NCBI GenBank assembly: GCA_000320545.1 | Contig: ADNK01003173.1 | Span: 1 to 64,000, forward strand | DNA: 64,000 bases | Direction of reading: 5' to 3' | Source: Bigelowiella natans CCMP2755 | Taxonomy: Eukaryota > Cercozoa > Chlorarachniophyceae | Part shown: positions 23,299-35,198 of the stretch, in pieces | Numbering within the stretch: position 1 is the first letter of the stretch | How the letters are laid out: the number at the start of each line of letters is the position of its first letter | Notes under the pieces: generated by a model | What the model was told of the DNA's origin: nothing | The model's database searches: none | The model's input: the letters and a program-made list of their open reading frames with translations, nothing else | Made by a program: the position numbers and the translations under genes

Positions 23299-23951
23299 TT
23301 ACGAACCGATCTTGAGCTTCTTGTTGTATTTCTTGAGGACGTGAGGTCCGTGGAACATTTTAAATTTTTTAGAGGAGTCTTTTCCGCCCTGTAAATAATT
23401 TTTCTAAAAGTTAACGCTATTTCTACAGAGATTGGCGGAAAATTTTCTAATTTGTTTGCCTCTGGTGTCCACCTCTTTTAGGAGAATTTTCTTTCCTCCA
23501 GGATGAAACTTGGCAAATTTGGTAACATTATATACTCCTCCTATCAATGAATTATATCCCATTTGTTACATAAAATAATTCAGTATAGGGTCAGAACAAA
23601 GAATTCTGTTTGCAAATTTCGTGTGAATTCTGATTATTAATCATGAGATCGTGCATACAGGGGATGGAAAGAGTGGATGGAATCCATTGTGAACACTATA
23701 TTAGAATGATGGTCTGGGTGGTAGTATCTCTCAAAGTAGGCGGGAAATCGATAATATGAGACCGTTGATGATGATCCAGCAGTCGTCCTCCTTGTTGTGC
23801 TTCTTGACCTCTGCTACAGTGTAAACTTTCGACTGAAGAGCACAAAATAAAAGGCGTAAGAGTGAGATAAGATACCGGCAATGATATAGGCTAACCCCAT
23901 GAGCAGTGAGAATTGGGATGGCTCCCCACAATCGAAAGTCTACTGTACCAT
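23299..23951 (-). CDS. Small cytochrome b5-like heme protein
   Basis: Single cytochrome b5 domain of about 75 residues. Exons 23832-23763, 23540-23473 and 23388-23299 join in phase and read SKVYTVAEVKKHNKEDDCWI, then NVTKFAKFHPGGKKILL, then the end KFKMFHGPHVLKKYNKKLKIGS. The two heme-ligand histidines fall in HPGG and in FHGPHV. The start is uncertain. An ATG at 23951-23949 followed directly by a GTACAG donor would make a start-codon-only exon in the right phase. An unseen 5' exon is the alternative. No membrane anchor is visible. Cytochrome b5 normally passes electrons to desaturases and similar oxidases. Confidence 0.82.
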
Positions 23952-24617
23952 GGTTAGTTATCCGGGTTGGGATTTCCCAACTGCGGTGGGGCGTCGCTTT
24001 GAACGTCGTCTTTAACTTTAAACCCGGCTCTACTACAACAAATTTTTGACTTTTTTGAAAGTGCCTTTTATCTATCTTGAAAGGCACCGATTTGTTATGT
24101 CGTAGATCAAAATCAAAACGCGTTTCTGCAGTGTGGGCGGCTCTGGTAAATCTGTTTTGGGCTTATAATCCCCCGGTAGTAGCCGATAGGATACCCCCCC
24201 TTAGTTGTCACTGACTGATATTTGTGACCAGCTCTGTCTGAACTACTTCCTTTTTCGATGAGAGACAGGAGAATCTCCACTGGAAAAAGCGCTTTCGGGT
24301 GGCTTATTGCAAGCTGCTTCAATTTAAATCGAAGCCCAGCGGGAACACTCTGAGATTCAGAGAGATGAGATCTCTGATAGTCTCGGATTGAACAAAATTT
24401 GTAGTAGCTGCCTCCAAACCCATTCACTCTGCGCTCGCTTGCTGCTCCGAACCACGCTTCATTCGAGCATGCGCTGCTGCTGCTGCAGGTTGCGCATCCG
24501 AAGAGCAAGGAAAAAAATGAAGATGTCAGTGCTAGGTTCCGTATTCACTCAGCAGATAACCGACGTACGTGCATAAACCATAGGGTTCCGCCCCCTGTGC
24601 CTTGGTAGATCGTCAAC
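23952..24617. other. Intergenic region upstream of the ABCG gene
   Basis: No recognisable gene. A minus-strand open frame at 24113-24508 has no family resemblance, and I do not call it. Confidence 0.45.
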
Positions 24618-26915
24618 ATGGCAGGCAGCGAGATTCAAACTGCTGGCGTGCACAGAAAGACTACAACCGACTCTGGTGTAGAACTTTTGATGAAGCCCAA
24701 CCATCCGCTTTCAGCCGACCTCGAGAAGGCAGATTCCAAATCCAGCTTCGACTCGAAGAGTGAAGTCTCAGACCCTCAAGCGGCATCGCGAAGGGCATTC
24801 AGCAAAAGGATGGAAAAGATAGTTGGAAACCAAGCCAATAAGTCTTACAACCTTGTCTTTGAAGATGTGCGAGTCAAGGTCAGCATGCCAGCATGGATGC
24901 CTGCCTTCGCGACGCCGGGAGTCCCAGGGCAGACGAAGGAAATACTGAAAGGCGTAAGCGGGCGCGTCACATCCGGCCAGGTGAGAGCAAAGGCCAGCAC
25001 AAGCAATGCGTTTGTTCTCCTTAAAATATTGAAATAGGTGTTGGCGATTATTGGAGCTTCTGGATCTGGGAAGACCACTCTTCTGGATCAGCTTGCGCAT
25101 GCCCCGCTCATGCCTGGAGGTTCACTCAGTCTAGTGAAGGATTGCCTGGTGTTGGCAACAGTCATTCTGACTCAACTTGCTTGTGTTAGGGGAGGCCACG
25201 GACCACATTTATGTGAACGGTGTTGAAATGAATGACAAATTCTTCAAGTCCCACTGCGCATATGTCCACCAGGATGATCGGCTCTGGGGTATCATCACGC
25301 CCAAACAACAATCTACTCGAAGTCAATTGTTTTTCTGAACACCAAAACGCGAACTATAGGAGCTCTTACGGTGTACGAAAATCTGGCTATGGCTTCAAGG
25401 CTGTACAACCCATCCTTGAAACCGAAAGAGCGAGATGAAATGATAGCAGAGGTCCTCGAGGCGACAGGCCTTCAGTCCTGCATGCACACGAAGGTCGGGA
25501 ATGTTCTAATTAAAGGCGTATCCGGTGGCCAGCGTCGCCGAGTCTCCATTGCAGTCGAGGTATTCTTTTTCTGTGATTGTGGATCTGTATGAGCTTCATC
25601 CTGCAGCTCCTTTCTTGAATTTGCGCTTTCCGCGATCGCAGCTCATGGGGCGTCCCGGTCTCCTCTTCTTGGACGAGCCTACTTCTGGCTTGGACTCGAA
25701 GTCCGCCGCAGAGATCATGGAGCTGCTCGGAATGCTCGCGAAAACAACAAAAGTGACCATCGTGTGTTCCATCCACCAGCCATCCTCACGAACCTTCTTG
25801 GCCTTCGACAAAACGCTGCTCCTCTCCAAGGGCAAAGTGGCCTACTTCGGGCCCGCGAAGAAAGCGCTGACGTACTTCGCGGAGCTGGGCTTCAAAGCCC
25901 CCTCCCAGATGAACCCCGCCGATTACCTGATCGAGATCTCCAACCCTGACTTCACCGACCCGAAGCAGGTCAACAAGCTGATCAGCCATTGGGAGGAGAA
26001 GTGGGGGGCGACCAGAAGAAGCAGGCTGCTGCTGCTTCCGACAGCAGAAGTGCCCCCGACGCGACCCCCGCGTTCCCGTACGCTGCAGGCTATCCTCAGC
26101 AGGTGTACGTGTTGACACAGCGGATGTTCACGTCGTACACCCGAGACCCGGGCGCCTACATCGGGCGCAGCGTCCTGTACGTCACCATGTCGATCATATT
26201 CGGGGTGATATACGTCGGCGCGAGGGAGAAGAACCAGGACCACGCGCTCGACATCCTGTTCGCCATTGCGTGGGGGATGGCGACGCCGAGCTACATGGCC
26301 TGCATGATCATGCCGGTGTTTACCTTCGAGAGCGCGACCTTCACGAAGGAGGCGAAGAATGGAATGTACGCTCCGATCTCCTACGTCGCGAGCTCCAGTT
26401 TGGTCCAGCTGCTCTTTGTGCTGATGGCGTCCTCTCTGAGCGTCATCCCCTACTACTGGATCGACGACATCAACGACGACCCGGGTCGGTTCTTCGCCTT
26501 CCTCATCTTGCAGTTCAGCTTTCTGTACACCGTCGAAAGCATAGCAACCGTCGCTGCCGCCCTCATTCCCAACTTCATCATCGCTCTGGGCATCGTCGTC
26601 TCCCTTCTGTCCAACTTCTTCGTGTTCAACGGGCTCTTTGTAACCCCTGATTCGGTTCCGTGGGTCTTCCGATGGATTGAGTTTATCTCGCCCCACGCGT
26701 ATGCCATGCGTGGCCTTGCGTGGCTCTCCTACGCGGGGGAAAGTTTCAGTGGAATTGATTCGTGTAATCCCTGCTTTGGAGCTACCGGGGAAGAGGTCCT
26801 GGACGCTGTCCAGGGCTTGTCATCGGACGTTGATTTTGGCGTGATCTTTGGAGTGCTGTGGGCTGAATCGTTCGCCCTGCGAGCCTGGCACTGGTACATT
26901 CTTCGCAACAAATAG
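24618..26915 (+). CDS. ABCG (White-type) half-transporter, with an apparent frameshift
   Basis: ATP-driven membrane exporter: nucleotide-binding domain first, then the ABC2 membrane domain. Exons 24618-24980, 25038-25119, 25190-25288, 25360-25559, 25642-26915, all phase-consistent. Motifs: IIGASGSGKTTLLDQL (Walker A), YVHQDDRLWG (Q-loop), IKGVSGGQRRRVSIAVE (signature), LLFLDEPTSGLDSKSA (Walker B/D-loop), CSIHQPSSR (H-loop). The membrane half starts near VYVLTQRMFTSYTRDPG and holds about six hydrophobic segments, ending AWHWYILRNK. The two halves of exon 5 are in different frames; the switch lies at the six-G run 26003-26008, where seven Gs would restore one frame. This is either a sequence error or a real lesion. 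A 24-base GT...AG stretch there would not change the frame. Confidence 0.88.
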
Positions 26916-27054
26916 CTCAGCACCGATGAGTTCCAAAGTTGGTGTCCGATGTACACAGTGCACATCACATGACTTTGTTGTCCATGTAGCCGCTCCTCTG
27001 CGTAGTAGCTACATTGCATTTAAGGGGAAAAGACTTTATTTCTCTGACTTTATG

Positions 27055-27092
<38 letters not shown>

Positions 27093-27676
27093 TGTGTACA
27101 TGCATATAATATGTGTACATGTATATACATGTATAAACGTGTCTGTTTGATCGACAAGTACAACGTGCATCAGCGTTCTGCCAGCATGCTAGCATGTCAT
27201 GTAGACTTGGGGCTCTACTCACACTACACGCGTGTACTACTGATAAGCACATGAGTAGGAGAAAAGGCACACAACATTAAGGCGTCGGTGTACGTCTGTA
27301 GACTTCATGTCTGCATGGTATGAATGCAAATGTCTAACCCACGGCCTGATTCGTGCTGTTGCGGCAGCATGCGCTGAATGTCCAGACATGCACGAGACAA
27401 GGAGGAGGCTATATATTCTTACTAGCTTAGCCATGTTGTCAGCAGAGAGACTCGCTTGAGTAGCGTGTTCATTATTGCAGAGGTATGTGCATGTTACGGA
27501 CACGAGGATAACCCCCGAAATTCCTGGCCGAACATTCTGAAAGTATCAAGAACTTGCCACGTGACGAAGTACAAACAATTGTCTATTCGTTCCGCGACGA
27601 ACCTCATACACTAAGAAATAAGGCGTTTACATGTGATGCCCTATTTCCAATATTGCAGGGCAGCTGTAACACTACC
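26916..27676. other. Intergenic region between convergent genes
   Basis: Holds CT and GT repeats at 27054-27098 and a TGCA/CATG-rich stretch at 27100-27500. No coding sequence is supported. Confidence 0.55.
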
Positions 27677-28112
27677 TCATGATATCAATGACATAACAGT
27701 AGTCGTGGTGGAGGCAATCCCTAGAACCGAACCGCCGATGGCGAGCGCGAGAATGAGAACGTACTTTTGAAAATATACACGCACACACGCACAGACACAG
27801 ATTTAGGAATTTTCCAAGACTCACAACTTACGCTTACGCGCGCGCGCGCGCGCACACACACACACCCACACAGGCAGGCAGACAGACACACATTTATGCA
27901 TCTACATTTGACGACCTGTGAAAGAGGCGGGCACTCCATGTGGCCTAGTTGGATCATCTTCAAGGACAGCAAAGCCGGTAGTACAAAGCAAACGAAGGAA
28001 GACGCAGTGCTCCCCATGAGACCAAACACCTGAACATGTCAAATTCATCACAGGTACAAAACACGAAGGTATATCATTTAATGCAATACAGATATAGCAT
28101 ATTAACTAATAA

Positions 28113-28151
<39 letters not shown>

Positions 28152-29689
28152 AACATCGTCATCGTGCAATAAGCGGTGTTTTATTTTCCTTCCCCCACCA
28201 TCCACCCTGCTAACAAGTGAAGGAGGACCGTGCTGATGTCTGGGATAAACATGGAGGCGGCCAGAGCGGAGAGGCAAAGAACGCAAGTCACCGTCCCGTG
28301 AAGCATAGTAGGCATTTTGCCATCCTTGATGCCAAACACCAGCACGCCGATCGTAAAGCGGCACGGGAAGATTACCAAAGGAAAGGCCATCACCACCGTC
28401 AGCACCACCGCGACGCTCGCGAACATCATCAGAACGTCCTGCACGGCAATGCTATGACCGACGTTCGTCGAATGCATGTAGTTCTGCAGTATGTTCGGCT
28501 TCGTCGCGCTGCCGTATTCCAGGTAGCCAGCGGTCCCCATCAGGAGATAGATCGAGAAGCAAATGGCGACCGAGCGCCACGAGACCTTGCGCATGCGCTT
28601 TGGGGAGGGTTGAGCTAGCTCGTGGTACACAGAGAACACGTTGGTCTGGCAGGTGTAGGCGAAAATCATCACAGGCAAAGCCAGCAATGAACCACTGGCA
28701 TTCGTGAAGAAGACATCGTCCCTGCGCATGATCTCTTGGAGGCTGCGGTGGCTCAGCTCGACGGAGGCGTGCACGCACGCCGCAAACACCAGGTAGAAGA
28801 TGGACACCACCCCGAGGAAGCTCGTGAACCGGAGAGCGTTGACGCTATCGACCAGCGAGAGGGGGAGCATGATGAGGAAGAAGAAGGCACAGATGACCCC
28901 TTTCTGCCCAAGCAGCTGGAGAATGAACGGCATGCGCGTCAGCTCCAGGATGTCACCGACGGCGATTATGTAGGCGACGGCGCACCCGAAGCAGAACACG
29001 ATCACGCACACTTCCATCACGTATCCCATGCGATGGCCCATGAGCTGAACCGTCAGGTCCTCGTAGGAGCGCGCGCCTGTGACGTCCCGGGCCTTGATGA
29101 GGAGGTGGATCGAGAACTGGGTTGCAGCTCCTCCGACCCAAAGCAGCACGATCCCAGTGAGCAGCCTGTTTTAAAGAAAAACCCAGTTTCAAATAGTAGA
29201 AAGAAAAGAACGCGGCTCTTCCCACATGCGCAAACAACAGCACAACGCGCAGTCTTCACAGCCTTGGAACATACGCAGTGATACGCCGCACATGCATACA
29301 TCGAGGATTAGCTGGTACCCAGATTGCCGGAATGCGTAGGGCAGCGAGAGAGCACCTGCACCAAGGGTGGCGCTGCAAAGATTGAACACCGAAGCCCTAA
29401 TTGACCCCTCTCTGAATGTGCAGAGCCCGCCATATGGATCCCCCTCCAGCTGCAGCTCATCGCAGCCTTCAGCCTCCTTTTCATCAAACGTGTCGTACCT
29501 CGCCATGGGCAAGTTTGGTAAACTCTTGACCGTCCGCAGGGGTTTAATGAGGGGAGAGGTGTCCGGGTAGAAGCCGATCATCTTCACCGCAAACTCCTCC
29601 GGATCGAAGTAGCCGTCGCCTTCCTGCACCGACCGGCTCGCGTGCAGGGGGCGGCGATGGCCGCCATTTTCACTGCCCGAATCTGCCAT
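27677..29689 (-). CDS. Amino acid/auxin permease family (AAAP; SLC32/36/38-like) transporter
   Basis: Multi-pass secondary transporter for neutral amino acids (family knowledge). Four exons in phase: 29689-29319, 29165-28229, 28029-27916, 27763-27677. A hydrophilic N-terminus of about 90 residues precedes SATLGAGALSLPYAFRQSG, the typical first membrane segment. About 11 hydrophobic segments follow, including VIFCFGCAVAYIIAVGDIL, CAFFFLIMLPLSLVDSV, YLLMGTAGYLEYG and, in the last exons, FGLMGSTASSFVCFVLPALL and ALAIGGSVLGIAS. The Met at 29689 was chosen because the in-frame Met further upstream (29785) runs through a poly-C tract. A continuous open frame running past the donor at 28228 is intron readthrough. 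The neighbouring nuclease gene is divergent. Confidence 0.92.
27773..28148. repeat. CA and GT repeats in transporter introns
   Basis: A CGCGCG/ACACAC tract at 27835-27890 lies in the last intron, and a (GT) tract at 28113-28148 lies in the preceding intron. Confidence 0.8.
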
Positions 29690-30187
29690 CAAGACTGATC
29701 TCCGTCCCTTTTCCGAATATTCCCCAAAAATGGAGAAGAATGAGAGGATGAGAGTCAGAGCAGAGGAAGGGGGGGGGGGGGTCAAGCAGTCAGCATCCTC
29801 CAGCTGCTAACGGAAGTACAAGTACAGTCGTCGGCCCGCTTATTCTATACAGCAAAAATGGTTAAATCCCGCATGAAAATCTGCCCAAATCGTCCCGGCC
29901 CACGGCCACTGTGGCGACGGAAGACGGAACCAACTGCCGCTCCAAATGCAGGCCAATTTCCTTCGTGGTCGGCCCGAGTCGGGAGACATGATTTTGTACC
30001 AGGATTAAATCGGCTTGAAATTAGTCCCATTTTCGCTCTGCGACAGGATAAAAAAACCAAATTCGCTGCAAGCCTCAACTGGCCCCGGTGCTTGTTTCTG
30101 GTGTCGGCGCGTGCAAATCTCGCTTTTTACATCAGGGGTGCTCTGGAAAGGGGGGGAGGACCCGTGCGCGGTGTTTGCGGCCCCTAA
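29690..30187. promoter_or_regulatory. Divergent intergenic region
   Basis: 498 bp separate the start codons of the amino-acid transporter (-) and the nuclease-like gene (+). A poly-G run lies at 29770-29781. Shared promoter function is inference. Confidence 0.4.
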
Positions 30188-30670
30188 ATGGGACAGTACT
30201 TCGGCAAGAAAGTTTTTGAGCGCGCAGTGGAAAGCAAGTTTGAGGATTTCACACTGAAAGACGTCAAGACGCACGCGCGCGTTCTGAGCGTTTATGATGG
30301 GGACACCTGCACGCTGGGCTTCAAATGGCTTGGGAAATACTTCAAAGTGAAGGTGCGCATGTACGGGTATGATTCTCCAGAAATGAGGCCTCGAAAGAAC
30401 CAGGAAAACCGAGAAGAGGAAATCAAAGCTGCAAAATTAGCTAAGGAGTATCTGATTGGCGTGACCAAGGACCAGATATTGTGGGCACATTTTCTCGACT
30501 TCGATAAGTACGGGCGCCCGCTTGTGACTCTGTACTTGAATCAATACATGTTTTGCTGCCTCGGGAATAACAAAGAAAACATCAATGAGATGATGGTAGA
30601 AAGCGGTCACGGCTACCCCTACAAAGGAGGGACGAAGAAAAAATTCGTAGCGACGGAAAAGAAGGTTTGA
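30188..30670 (+). CDS. Staphylococcal nuclease-like (thermonuclease fold) protein
   Basis: Intronless gene of 160 residues. The SNase/TNase core is visible: ARVLSVYDGDTCTLGF (Ca-binding Asp), VKVRMYGYDSPEMRP (with the Arg and Pro-Glu typical of the family), LDFDKYGRPLVTLYL, and MMVESGHGYPYKGGTKKKF near the C-terminus. This matches the standard fold order. The N-terminus is MGQYFGKKVF; Gly2 could be acylated, but the sequence does not fit the usual myristoylation consensus. It shows no signal peptide. The compact intronless form differs from its intron-rich neighbours and recalls SNase-like proteins of large algal viruses, but I cannot test that relationship here. Confidence 0.85.
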   Translation: MGQYFGKKVFERAVESKFEDFTLKDVKTHARVLSVYDGDTCTLGFKWLGKYFKVKVRMYGYDSPEMRPRKNQENREEEIKAAKLAKEYLIGVTKDQILWAHFLDFDKYGRPLVTLYLNQYMFCCLGNNKENINEMMVESGHGYPYKGGTKKKFVATEKKV

Positions 30671-31361
30671 ACCCAAATTCAGGACGGAAAGGCTTATGCT
30701 TCACACGTCTTGACTCTTTCTCCGCTGTGCCACATAGATGTACTGTGTTTTGTACGTGAAGAAACGACTATGTAGATACGTGAGTGTGCAAAAACGTTCA
30801 TGCTACAGCTAGACAGTAGTACACTAGCACTGGCTACGCGTATACATGGATCGCAGTGCACTACCACGGATGCAATATGAAGTGTGCACACGCCTAACAA
30901 AACAAACAATGATCACATACGAGTGCACGATGGCATGAATTGAACTCGCACATGCCATCGCATCATACGCTAGCACATAGCCTATGCACATGCGCTTGCT
31001 TCAGCCCCAATTGAGGCATGTATGTGTGCGAGCTGCAACGTATCACAGCTGCCACGGCAGCGCACAGCCTGCTGTGACCTCGTAGGCGCATGGATATTCT
31101 TTCCTTGGATTTTCCTTTCTAGCTTTTATACTTTGCGTGCAAACGTAGGGCAATGTGTCGCATGTGAATGTCATGGCACACACATAAAACGCACTACAAG
31201 GTGGTAGGCGCTAGCTACAGCTGCACATCTTAACATGCAGCTGATGAGCGCATCTACATGTGTCATAGCTGTAGGGTGCTTCAATCAATGATGTCAAATC
31301 GGCTCGCTCAATGCTATATTCAATGTCTTTCTTTGCTAAAGAAATAAATGCCAAAAAAAAA
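30671..31361. other. Intergenic region, TGCA/CATG-rich
   Basis: Dense in CATG, TGCA and GCTAGC words to about 31260, with no supported gene. Confidence 0.55.
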
Positions 31362-34300
31362 CTAGTTAACATCAACATCTGTGGCTTGCAACGTACCTGC
31401 AGCGATTAATGTCACAAGCGCAGATGCGAGGCTTACCATTAAGCCAAAGCTGATATCGATCCCATACATCTTAAGTGTAAGCGATTGATCTCTCGCGACT
31501 CTTTCGCTCGCTGCCTCGAGTAAAAACTTCATAGTCTCCATTTTCCTGCCTTCGTCCTGGTTCGCTCCGATCCAATCGACATCCACGTTCAGAAGTCCTA
31601 CGCTCGAATCTAAATGCTTTACGATCCTTCTGACATCAGACTTCTCGTCCAGGGGTCCAGCCACTCTGTCTGGAGCTTTTGTCTCTTCTTTTACTTCTGG
31701 CTTTGTTATTGACTCCATGGTCGGCATGGCCAGTTCGTGCGAAGCATCGACCGACGCCAATCCGTGCGAAGCATCGACCGACGCCAATCTGTTGAGCTTC
31801 GGGTTGAAGAAGCCGTTTTCCAAAGCAGGCGCCTCTTCTCTGGAGTTGCCTAATTCTTTTTCATCAAAGAACTCGGTGGCCCGTTTTACCCCGATGCCAC
31901 GAGCTCGCTCTTCGTCTCTACGAGACTTTTTATGGTTAATGTTTAAATTGGATATGGATTTCCAAAGCTGCTCGCAAACGGAAAATTTGTAGGATGTCAG
32001 CACGTCGATGATAACGTCGTTCATAGAATGGTTCGCGTACGCTGCGGTATATAGGACGAGGATGGAGTATAGCGACAATAAAATAAGCAGTGCGAAGCGT
32101 ATAATCTGCTCTTTTTCGTCAAGAGCAAAGATTTGTCCATTCTCAACAACGCCAACGACAACGAGCACCACCACGACAACCAAGGGTGCAATGATTAAGT
32201 TGATGGGAAACACGGATTGTAGTTTCTCTTTCATTTGATTGAAAACGCGACGACGGATCGAAAGCCAAGCTTGTAAGTTTTGTGGGGAGTTTAATCGTAT
32301 AAAAAGTTTCAAGCCGTAACGCTTCGCAGCGGACGACGATGACATATCTCCAATCGCGGAAAATTTGTAGAGGGTATAAGCGGCCACTTTAAACCATAGA
32401 TGCACTTTAAATAGGAGCCAAGTAAGACCCAAAGAACACACGAGGAAGTAGGTCAATGCTACAATGAACCCCGATCCCCCAGGAAAGAAGCTTTGCCCCC
32501 TTCTGAGCTGTATCATACCTGGGACGCAGCCGATAATCACGCCAACCAAAAAGCAATACAACCATTTCATCCTGTCATGGAGGTTCGCATGGGTGTAAAG
32601 GACCAATGAGTACACGTCTGGCTGCCACCGTTTCTCAATCCTCGAAAACGTTTCTTTCGTAGAACCGTGAATATCTGCGAGAACGTGCGAGATAGATGAG
32701 ATCTTCTCCACAAAGGCGAATGATTCCTCGGAAAACCTGCAGTACTCAATTTGCTTCTCGAAGAGGTCAGAGGCATCTTTGACTGTGTCGCTGTCGAATT
32801 CGTAGGCTCGCGCGTCTGCCAACATGGAATGGTCCCCAAGAACAACCTGCTCGGAAACGTTCCCAACCATGAAAGCGATAACAATTGGGGTCCACGCCTC
32901 CGTGTAGGTAGCATCGGACTGAGACGTGTACTGAACGACGAGGCTGGCAATCGACACTATTGAAACCAGCAGTAAAACGAGGAAAAAAGCGGATGTCCCT
33001 CTGATCTGACAACCTTGCCTATAAAACCATGTCAAGGGAGCAGACAGCGGCGCTGTTAGCGTGTAACACAAGTTCTTCAATACGCTCCCAATGGTTGTCG
33101 TTGGAGCATTTAGAATGGGATTTCTTTCTTTAACTCTTAGGGATCTTAGTCTCGCTTTCAGCTCAGTTGCCAACTCTCTGAACCACACGCTCACTCCCTT
33201 CTTTTCCTCAGGGGAAACGTCTACATAGTCAGGAAAAGTGGAACATATTGTCTCGAGAAAGAATCCCGTGGCCTGCTGGGCATTCCTGTTCCTGACACCG
33301 TTACGCTCTAGATGCATTGCTACACAAATCATCAAGTCGTTCAAGATCTTCGCGTACTGTTTACTAGCATGCAGGTGCCTAATTCTTCTGTTGTGGTACA
33401 TAACACGATGTATGCTGTGCACAATTTGCGACTCCGGGAAACCCCGCGACGCAAACAGTTTCCGTACGATCATAAAGATACAAGCAGACTTTTCCTCATT
33501 CGCAAAAGTATTTCCTAGTATCTCCATAGCTGATCGAACATTGTTCACAACATCTACGATGAGATCCGGCTCTGCGATGCGATCGAAAAACGTATTTGAT
33601 GTTGCGACAAACTGCATGGATTGACGTATCTGCGCTTTCTTGCCTTCTGCAGCAATGCTCTTTAACCTGGTCAGTCGCTTCTTCATTTTGGTTTCACCAA
33701 TTTTTGATTCCTTTTCCATTTTAGCCTCCTTATGTTGCGTACTGAATTGCGTCTTTGAGTCGCTCCCAGGGGTATCGGCAGTCGGGGATTTTGAGTTTTT
33801 GACAGGTAACGAATTCGACGAAGGCCTAGGATTATCCTTAAGATCCAGGCCCTTTTTTGACTCTGAAGATCTGCCAACTTCAAGACGATCCAACCGTTCA
33901 ATTCGCGGAAACAACTCAGCGACCATATCGATAGCATCCGGCCTTTTTCCACGATCATGATCAAGGCATTTTCTTATTATGTTCTCCATGAATTTTAAGT
34001 CATCACCCACATGTTCCTTCAATATGCCAAACCTTTCTGAGTTCTCGAATTCGATTACCTTTTCATCTGTCTCGCGACCAGAATCTACCACTAGCTTTGG
34101 TAGGCTATCTTTGAGCTGCAACTTTCCACTTACAATAGCCTTCGTCTGCTCACGAATTGAACCAGAAACACAATAAGGTATTTTCCCCCTTGTGATCAAC
34201 TCCCACATTGTAACCCCTGTACATTATAGATATGGGAATCAATTCCTTCCTGCGTCGCCGACTAATTTTGTTTGAGGCGAAGTTAAGATGCTTCGGGGTT

Positions 34301-34366
34301 AGAAAGGAGACAAGGACAAGGAGGCAACGAAGAGTAGGTGAGAGAGGGTGGGGAAGGAGAGAAAAA

Positions 34367-34408
<42 letters not shown>

Positions 34409-35198
34409 GAGAGAATACTTTCAGACTAGACAAAAAACAGAAATTTTATGATGCAGCAAGGTAGAGTGAAAGATGGATTATCTAAGCTTTCTGGACGTGT
34501 TTATATTTCATTTTAATATTTGTTCACTCTCTACTACCGGCTGAATAAATGTCACTTCGGAACGAAAACACCCGGCTGCGTAGGGACTCTGGGGCTGTCC
34601 AAGCCCATGCTAACGGTGTCCTGCTAACGTCCTTGCCTTCTCCATTCATAATCAATCCGAAATCAGCAATTTGGACATCGAATTTATTCGTGAGCAGCAA
34701 ATTGCGGCACGCAATGTCTCGATGAATGATTCCGTTGCTATGCATCCATTGTAAACCGCAAAAGAGACCAAATATGATGCGGAAAAATAGTTTTGGATCC
34801 GTAAAATCGTAACGTCCATGTAGCTCGTCCAGACTACCCATTTCGGCAAACTCAACTAGATAGCACTGTTTGCCTTCAATCGTCTGCGTGATTCCAACGA
34901 GCTGTAAGATATTCGAATGTCCCGAGAGTTTCCTCAAGCCTGCGATTTCGGCGCTGAATTCCTTGCTAAAATTTTTATTCTTGTTAATCTTAGCAACTAG
35001 TTTGGCGCTCCCAACGGAAACTAAATACGATTCTCCAAAATTTCCCTGCCCTATCTTTCTCCAGTTTTTCATGGACTCATCTTCGAAGAATAAGGGGTTT
35101 GTATTTCCACTGTAAGCTGTAAGATCTCTTTGGGCATATAAGGGTAAGTAATTGATGTCATCCAAGTCTTCTTCCTGAGGCAATTGTTCAAAATGCAT
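31362..35198 (-). CDS. Tyrosine-kinase-like protein kinase fused to a multi-pass membrane region
   Basis: Two exons, 35198-34538 and 34216-31362, join in phase inside the kinase domain. Kinase features: IGQGNFGES (Gly loop), KLVAKINK (ATP Lys), IIHRDIACRNLL (catalytic loop of tyrosine-kinase-like form), IADFGL, and AWTAPES in place of APE, then VTMWELITRGKIPY. The domain is followed by a charged linker and at least five hydrophobic segments (AFFLVLLLVSIVSIASLVV; YCFLVGVIIGCVPGMI; FIVALTYFLVCSLGLTWLLF; LIIAPLVVVVVLVVVGVV; FALLILLSLYSILVLYTAAY), plus a last one at the C-terminus (GLMVSLASALVTLIAAG). A cytoplasmic kinase N-terminal to a polytopic region is unusual. I recognise no known family for the C-terminal 700 residues. 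A 27-bp in-frame tandem repeat (LASVDASH twice) lies near 31735-31790. Confidence 0.88.
31735..31790 (-). repeat. Tandem 27-bp repeat within the kinase gene
   Basis: Two adjacent copies of a unit containing GTGCGAAGCATCGACCGACG encode the repeated peptide LASVDASH (plus one linker residue). The unit is a multiple of three, so the frame is kept. Confidence 0.85.

Noticed and set aside
24113-24508. 131-codon minus-strand frame upstream of the ABCG gene
   Set aside because: No family resemblance, ordinary length for chance, no splice context. Left as intergenic.
25923-26696. 257-codon minus-strand frame over the ABCG membrane domain
   Set aside because: Antisense shadow of a GC-rich conserved coding region.
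28736-29281. 181-codon plus-strand frame over the amino-acid transporter
   Set aside because: Antisense shadow; the minus strand has a full set of transporter motifs and splice phases.
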